64,000 nucleotides of DNA from Glacieibacterium frigidum (GTDB taxonomy: Bacteria > Pseudomonadota > Alphaproteobacteria > Sphingomonadales > Sphingomonadaceae). The first letter of the stretch is position 1. Every line of letters begins with the position of its first letter. The notes beneath the pieces are model-generated. The model was not told the origin of the DNA, ran no database searches, and saw only the letters and a program-made list of their open reading frames with translations. Below are positions 58,564-64,000 of this stretch, piece after piece. The stretch is taken from the NCBI RefSeq assembly GCF_007097155.1, contig NZ_VJWA01000001.1, positions 708,501-772,500 of the forward strand. Reading direction: 5' to 3'. Both the position numbers and the translations under genes were made by a program.

Positions 58564-59873
58564 GTGGATGACAAAACCCGGCCTGCCGCCTATCAGCCGC
58601 GCACCATGGCCGAAAAAATCCAACGCGTTCGCGGCACCCAGGACCTGTTCGGCGACGACATCGCGCGCTTCGACCATGTCGTCGAGACCTTCAACCGCGT
58701 CCGCAAGCTGTACGGCTTCCGCCGCGTCGACACGCCGATCTTCGAGCCGACCGCCGTGTTCGCGCGCTCGCTCGGCGAGACGACCGACGTCGTGTCGAAG
58801 GAGATGTACTCGTTCGAGGATCGCGGCGGCGACTCGCTGACGCTGCGGCCCGAGTTCACCGCCGGCATCTGCCGCGCCTATATCCAGAACGGCTGGCAGC
58901 AGCATGGTGTTCTGAAGCTCGCGGCACACGGGCCGTTGTTCCGCTACGAGCGGCCGCAGAAGGGCCGCTACCGCCAGTTCCACCAGCTCGACGCCGAGGT
59001 CATCGGTGCCGCCGAGCCAGCCGCCGACGTCGAGGTCATCGCACTCGGCGCGCAGCTGCTGAGCGAGCTCGGTATCGCCGACAAGGTGACGCTGCAGCTT
59101 AACACGCTAGGCGACGCCGAGACGCGCGCGGCGTGGCGTGAGGCGCTCGTCGCGCACTTCACCGCGCACCAGGACGCGCTGTCGGGCGAGAGCCTCGAGC
59201 GCCTGGCCAAGAACCCGCTGCGCATCCTTGATTCGAAGGCCGAGTGCGACCGACCGCTGGTCGCCGCGGCGCCGGGCATCGACGCGCACATGACGAGCGC
59301 CGCGGGGGCGTTCTTCGAAGGGGTCCAGAAGGGGCTGCAGGCGGCAGGCGTCGACTTCGTCCGGACAACCTCGCTCGTCCGCGGCTTCGACTATTACCGC
59401 CACACGGCGTTCGAGTTCGTCACCGTCCACCTGGGTTCGCAGGGCACGGTGATCGGCGGAGGGCGCTACGACGGCCTGATCGAGACGATGGGCGGACCGA
59501 GCACGCCGGCGGTCGGCTGGGCCGCGGGGATCGAGCGGCTGGGGATGCTGGTGGCGGTCGCTACCACGGACGAAATCGATGTCGCCGTGATTCCGGACGC
59601 CCCCGCCGCCGAGTCTGAAGCGCTGGCTATTGCTGCACGGTTGCGCTCGCAGGGTGTAAGCGTCGCTACGGCTTATCGCGGAAACGCCAAACGTCGCGCC
59701 GAACTCGCAGCGAAGGATGACGTGGGAGCGATCCTGTTTGTGCGAGACACACAAGACGCCGACCAGAAGCTGAATTTCAGTGGTCGAAAGCGCGACGGTA
59801 AGGGCAAGGACCGCTTTCAGCGTGTCCTGAGCGCCTTGCACCCAACTTACGATGCAATGGGCGGCACTTACGA

Positions 59874-59877
<4 letters not shown>
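58564..59877 (+). CDS. hisS: Histidyl-tRNA synthetase
   Basis: 437 residues from GTG 58564, with GGAG about 9 nt upstream; ATG 58606 ([15 protein letters not shown]) is the alternative. Class II synthetase: motif 2 region [23 protein letters not shown], the histidine-specific segments [15 protein letters not shown] and [10 protein letters not shown], and a C-terminal anticodon-binding domain. The 3' end overlaps prfA (ATGA). About 150 bp separate it from the SMR gene. Confidence 0.95.
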
Positions 59878-60943
<1,066 letters not shown>

Positions 60944-60947
<4 letters not shown>

Positions 60948-61738
60948 GGGCGGCGGAGGCGCTGCGCGCGGCAGCGTCCCGCATCGACCGGCTCGATGCC
61001 GAGGTACTGCTCGCGCATGCTGCGAGGGTGGGGCGGATGGCGATACTGCTCGATCTCGACCGGGCGGTGCCGCCGGGGTTCGACGCGCTGGTCGAGCGGC
61101 GCGCGAAGGGCGAGCCGGTCGCTTACATCACCGGCAGCCGCGAATTCTGGTCGCTCGACCTGCAGGTCACGCCCGAAGTGCTGATCCCGCGACCCGACTC
61201 CGAAACGCTGATCGAGGCGGCGATCGCGCATTTCGGTGAGCGGGCGCCCGACACCATCCTCGACCTCGGTACGGGCTCGGGCGCGCTGCTGCTCGCGGCA
61301 CTCGACGCGTGGCCCGGCGCGCGGGGCGTGGGGATCGACGCGTCACCGACCGCACTGGCCGTCGCCGCCGCGAATGCCGCACGGCTGAGGTTCGGCACCC
61401 GCGCCACCTTCGCACCCGGTGGCTGGGACGGCGACGGCGGTGTCCACGACCTCATCCTGTGCAACCCCCCCTATATCGCCACGAGCGAAACCCTCCCGCG
61501 CGACGTCGCCGACTGGGAGCCGCACGACGCGCTCTTCGCCGGCCCCGACGGTCTCGACGATTACAGGCACATCGTACCATTGCTGTCCGGACAACTCACG
61601 CCCCACGGCGTTGCCTGCATCGAGATCGGCGCGACGCAGGCGGGCGCCGTCGCCAGGCTGCTCGAAGCACAGGGCCTGACCACCGCGCTCCGCCGCGATC
61701 TCGCAGGCTTGCCGCGCTGCCTCGTCGTCACCAAATAG
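60944..61738 (+). CDS. prmC: Release factor glutamine methyltransferase
   Basis: 264 residues from GTG 60944. Methylates the GGQ glutamine of RF1 and RF2. NPPY at 174-177 is the catalytic signature, and [14 protein letters not shown] is the SAM-binding motif. [18 protein letters not shown] is characteristic of PrmC. Coupled to prfA. Confidence 0.95.
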
Positions 61739-61930
61739 CGCTTGGAAGCCCCGGCGGAACACGCTAGGGCTTGGTTCCAAGGCAGACGTGGAGCACGAAG
61801 CTTCCCTGCCCGACCGACCTACATGCAGACGCGGGCGGCCATTCGGGCCAGACGCACAGGAACCCTGCCGCAGGTCACCCTCAACGCAGAACGGCGCAGC
61901 CTCGCTCGCCGTCACCCGGGGACGTTCGAT

Positions 61931-62986
61931 TTGATACGCAATAATAATCAGCAGAATGGCCGCCGGCGCGGTCGTGGCGGCGGGCAGGGCGGCGGCGGCA
62001 TGGGCGGCGCGCCCCGGCCGCAGGGCCAGAATTACGGCAACAACCGCCTCGACATCCGCCAGCGCGGCAACGCGACGCAACTGCTCGAGAAATACAAGAC
62101 GCTGGCGCGTGACGCCGCGCAGCAGGGCGACCGGGTCGTCTCCGAATATTACCTTCAGTACGCCGACCATTATTTCCGCGTGCTCAACGAAATCCGCGAG
62201 CGCCAGCCCGAGAACCAGCGCGGCCCGCGTCCCGGCTATGACGCCGACGACGACGACGGCCAGGATGTCGGCAACGGCTACAATCCCGCCTATGCCGCGC
62301 AGAACACCGCAGCCGGCAACGTGTCCGAAGACGATGGCGAGGACCGCGAGTACGCGGCCGACGACAATCAGCGCGCCGACAACCAGCGTGGCGACAACCG
62401 CCGCGACGAGCCGCGCGCGCAGCAGCGTGACGACCGTCCGCGCCGCGACGACCAACGTGGCCAGCAGCGCGGCGATGGGCGCAACGATCGCCAGTACGAA
62501 CCGCGCCAGAGCGAGGGGCGTCAGTACGAGCCGCGCCAGGACGGGCGCCAGAACGAGGGTCGCCAAAACGACAACCGCCAGGGCGAGGCCCGCACCAGCG
62601 GCGAGTACCGCCGCGACGAGCCGCGTGGCGACAACCGACGTGAAGAATCGCGTCGTGACGAGCCGCGCCGCGAAGACTCGCGTCGCGAGCCGCGGCAGGA
62701 TGCCCGCCGCGAGGACGGCCCGCGCGACCAGCGCCCCCGCCGCGAAGCCGCCGAGCGCCCGGTCGAAGCTGTCCAGCGCGCCCCGATCGTTGAGGACGAG
62801 CCGATGATCGCCGGCCTGCCGGGTCCCGCGACGATCGTGCCGGAGCCCGTCGCCCCGGTCGCCGCCGCGCCTGCGCCCGAGGAAGCGGCCGTCGAGGAAG
62901 CGCCGCGCCGCCGCCGCGGTCGTCCGCGCAAGGTCGATGTCGAGGCGGCTGCTGCCGCCGCGGCGCTCGCCGACGCCGAGGGCTGA
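61931..62986 (+). CDS. DUF4167 protein with Arg/Asp-rich disordered region
   Basis: 351 residues from TTG 61931 (GGGGA about 8 nt upstream); the frame is open back to 61742, but TTG gives the family-typical (M)IRNNNQQNGRRRGRG. The DUF4167 domain is about 1-90, including TQLLEKYKTLARDAAQQGD and YLQYADHYFRVL. The remaining two thirds are dominated by R, D, E, Q and G with recurring RRDEPR and RQYEPRQ units, then an acidic/Pro-rich segment and an RRRRGRPRKVD tail. Disordered and possibly RNA-binding; function not established. The terminator overlaps its last codons. Confidence 0.82.
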   Translation: MIRNNNQQNGRRRGRGGGQGGGGMGGAPRPQGQNYGNNRLDIRQRGNATQLLEKYKTLARDAAQQGDRVVSEYYLQYADHYFRVLNEIRERQPENQRGPRPGYDADDDDGQDVGNGYNPAYAAQNTAAGNVSEDDGEDREYAADDNQRADNQRGDNRRDEPRAQQRDDRPRRDDQRGQQRGDGRNDRQYEPRQSEGRQYEPRQDGRQNEGRQNDNRQGEARTSGEYRRDEPRGDNRREESRRDEPRREDSRREPRQDARREDGPRDQRPRREAAERPVEAVQRAPIVEDEPMIAGLPGPATIVPEPVAPVAAAPAPEEAAVEEAPRRRRGRPRKVDVEAAAAAAALADAEG

Positions 62987-63006
62987 GGCCCCGGCGTCGC
63001 CTTTTT
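62972..63006 (+). terminator. Intrinsic terminator overlapping the DUF4167 stop codon
   Basis: Arms GACGCCGAGGGC and GGCCCCGGCGTC (62972-62998, one mismatch) surround the TGA stop in the loop and are followed by GCC and five T residues. The arm encodes the last residues of the protein. Confidence 0.75.
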
Positions 63007-63030
63007 ATCACGCTTTGCGGACGAATTCGG

Positions 63031-63070
63031 CTGTCACACACCCGCAACAATTACGTCACTTACCCGTGAC
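63031..63070 (+). promoter_or_regulatory. Tandem Pho-box-like array upstream of the porin
   Basis: Four 7-mers start every 11 bp: CTGTCAC (63031), CCGCAAC (63042), ACGTCAC (63053), CCGTGAC (63064). PhoB binds 7-bp CTGTCAT-type half-sites at 11-bp spacing, so this looks like two successive Pho boxes. The array ends 60 bp before the porin start, consistent with activation under phosphate limitation. Confidence 0.6.
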
Positions 63071-63129
63071 AAAGCCCCTCTAGGCGCGGCGGTGCAATCG
63101 GCACACCAGCCTTACAGGGGGTTTCCTAA

Positions 63130-64000
63130 ATGACGACGACCAAGTGGACCGCGGCCATCCTGGCCACGACCGCACTCACCGCGTTCGCCTTCACCAGCGT
63201 CGCGGCGCAGGAGGCTCCCGCTGCCGACGCCGCAGCCGAAGCACCGCTGTCGGCCGAAGAGTCGGCCGCCCAGCTCGAGTTCCTTAAGGCGCAGGTTCAG
63301 GCGATGCAGGAGCAGCTCGAGATCCTGAAGGCTGCCAACGCCGCCAACACCGCGTCGTTCAAGGCGGCGCCCGAGCTGACCGGCCAGAAGGGCACTGCGA
63401 ACGAGGGCTTCAAGTTCAAGGTCCGCGGCCGCTTCATGTACGACTCGGCCTATACCGAGAACCCCAACAACGCGATCGCCACCAAGGACCTGGGCTTCAC
63501 GACGCGCGTTCGCCGCGTCCGCCTGGGTGTCGAGGGCGGTCTGCCCGGCGGCTTCGGCTACAAGGCGGAATTCGACTTCGCCAACGCCGCGGTCGGCTTC
63601 GGCGACGTCGTGCTGAGCTATCGCAAGCCGAACTCGCCGTGGGAGCTCACGCTGGGTAACTTCGAATCGCTCGACGGCCTCGAGCAGATCACCAGCTCGC
63701 GCTTCATCTCGTTCGTCGAGCGTGCGCAGTTCAACGAGGCGTTCAACAACACCCGCCGCCTCGGCTTCGCGGCGACCTACATCAGCGCCGACAACGTCTT
63801 CCGCGCATCGATCGGTGCGTTCAACGACACGATCAACGCCGATCGCGGCTTGAACGACGACTATATCCTGGCGGCGCGCGTTACCTACTCACCGCAGGCA
63901 CTGGGCGGCCAGCTGCACTTCGGCGGCAACTATCAGTACCGCAAGTTCCAGACCAACACGCTGGGCATCACCTACCAGGCGCGTCCGTTCACGCAGAACA
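63130..64000 (+). CDS. OprO/OprP-type porin (C-terminus cut by window edge)
   Basis: Partial, 290 residues visible from ATG 63130. A signal peptide (about 1-26, ending VAAQ) is followed by an Ala/Glu-rich coiled-coil stretch (about 40-75, EFLKAQVQAMQEQLEILKA) and a beta-barrel with FKFKVRGRFMYDSAYTEN, RRVRLGVEGGLPGGFGYKAEFDFANA and alternating barrel strands. This matches phosphate-selective porin O/P proteins of the outer membrane; in sphingomonads such porins often transport phosphate or other anions. The upstream Pho-box-like array supports phosphate regulation. Confidence 0.88.
   Translation, partial: MTTTKWTAAILATTALTAFAFTSVAAQEAPAADAAAEAPLSAEESAAQLEFLKAQVQAMQEQLEILKAANAANTASFKAAPELTGQKGTANEGFKFKVRGRFMYDSAYTENPNNAIATKDLGFTTRVRRVRLGVEGGLPGGFGYKAEFDFANAAVGFGDVVLSYRKPNSPWELTLGNFESLDGLEQITSSRFISFVERAQFNEAFNNTRRLGFAATYISADNVFRASIGAFNDTINADRGLNDDYILAARVTYSPQALGGQLHFGGNYQYRKFQTNTLGITYQARPFTQN

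Noticed and set aside
62400..62720. Possible CRISPR-like or satellite repeat
   Set aside because: The repetition is codon-level, in frame, irregular in length and encodes the Arg/Asp-rich tail of the DUF4167 protein; there are no regular spacers.

Overview
The window looks like a chromosomal segment of a sphingomonad (Sphingomonadaceae, Alphaproteobacteria). Base composition is very GC-rich and coding is dense. At least five proteins end in the PEPxxWA-type C-terminal sorting signal typical of this group (PEP.xW, a hydrophobic helix, then an Arg cluster). There is an alphaproteobacterial suf operon with an Rrf2 regulator, the ybgC-tolQRAB-pal and ffh-rpsP-rimM-trmD-rplS gene orders, and a ceramidase-like membrane protein, which fits a sphingolipid-making lineage. 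The assignment rests on family knowledge and gene order, not on a database search. I saw no rRNA, tRNA, CRISPR array, transposase or prophage.

Layout. 1-4.9 kb: Fe-S assembly operon (minus strand) rrf2-sufB-lipoprotein-sufC-sufD-sufS, with nearly every junction overlapping; sufS leaves the window. 5.0-7.3 kb: a 75-residue PEPxxWA protein divergent from a histidine kinase/LuxR regulator pair. 7.4-8.1 kb: rpsU and an FKBP-type isomerase. 8.6-12.2 kb: coupled minus-strand operon pyrE-(serine hydrolase)-pdxJ-acpS-lepB. 12.3-19.4 kb: CsgG/SH3-like protein, RelA/SpoT enzyme, M48 protease, PepN. 19.4-25.9 kb: a large beta-helix-type PEPxxWA protein, a UPF0114 protein, and a four-gene Mla-type lipid transport operon. 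26.0-27.4 kb: coupled nucleotidyltransferase and HAD phosphatase.

27.4-34.0 kb is a cluster of exported PEPxxWA proteins: two related metalloproteases, a trypsin-like protease, a 558-residue protein and a small exported protein, around an AT-richer divergent intergenic region. 34.2-36.9 kb: aconitase. 37.1-38.2 kb: a clearly lower-GC orphan gene with a HEPN-like RNase motif. 38.4-39.4 kb: a glycoside hydrolase. 39.6-44.0 kb: the Tol-Pal operon, followed by the ceramidase-like protein and a nucleotide-sugar epimerase/decarboxylase.

46.0-50.5 kb: ffh-rpsP-rimM-trmD-rplS, interrupted between rimM and trmD by a lower-GC toxin-antitoxin pair with its own palindromic operator. 50.7-54.4 kb: a TonB-like TPR protein, two small envelope proteins and ftsY. 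54.4-58.4 kb: mtaB (carrying an in-frame palindromic repeat element), dapF, ispG, a GNAT enzyme and an SMR transporter. 58.5-63.0 kb: hisS-prfA-prmC and a DUF4167 protein. The window ends inside an OprO/OprP-type porin preceded by an array resembling PhoB half-sites.

Much of the window is translationally coupled: stop and start codons overlap as ATGA, GTGA, TTGA or TGATG at more than fifteen junctions, and non-ATG starts are common. Repeats are mainly REP-like inverted pairs in intergenic spaces, plus one inside mtaB.
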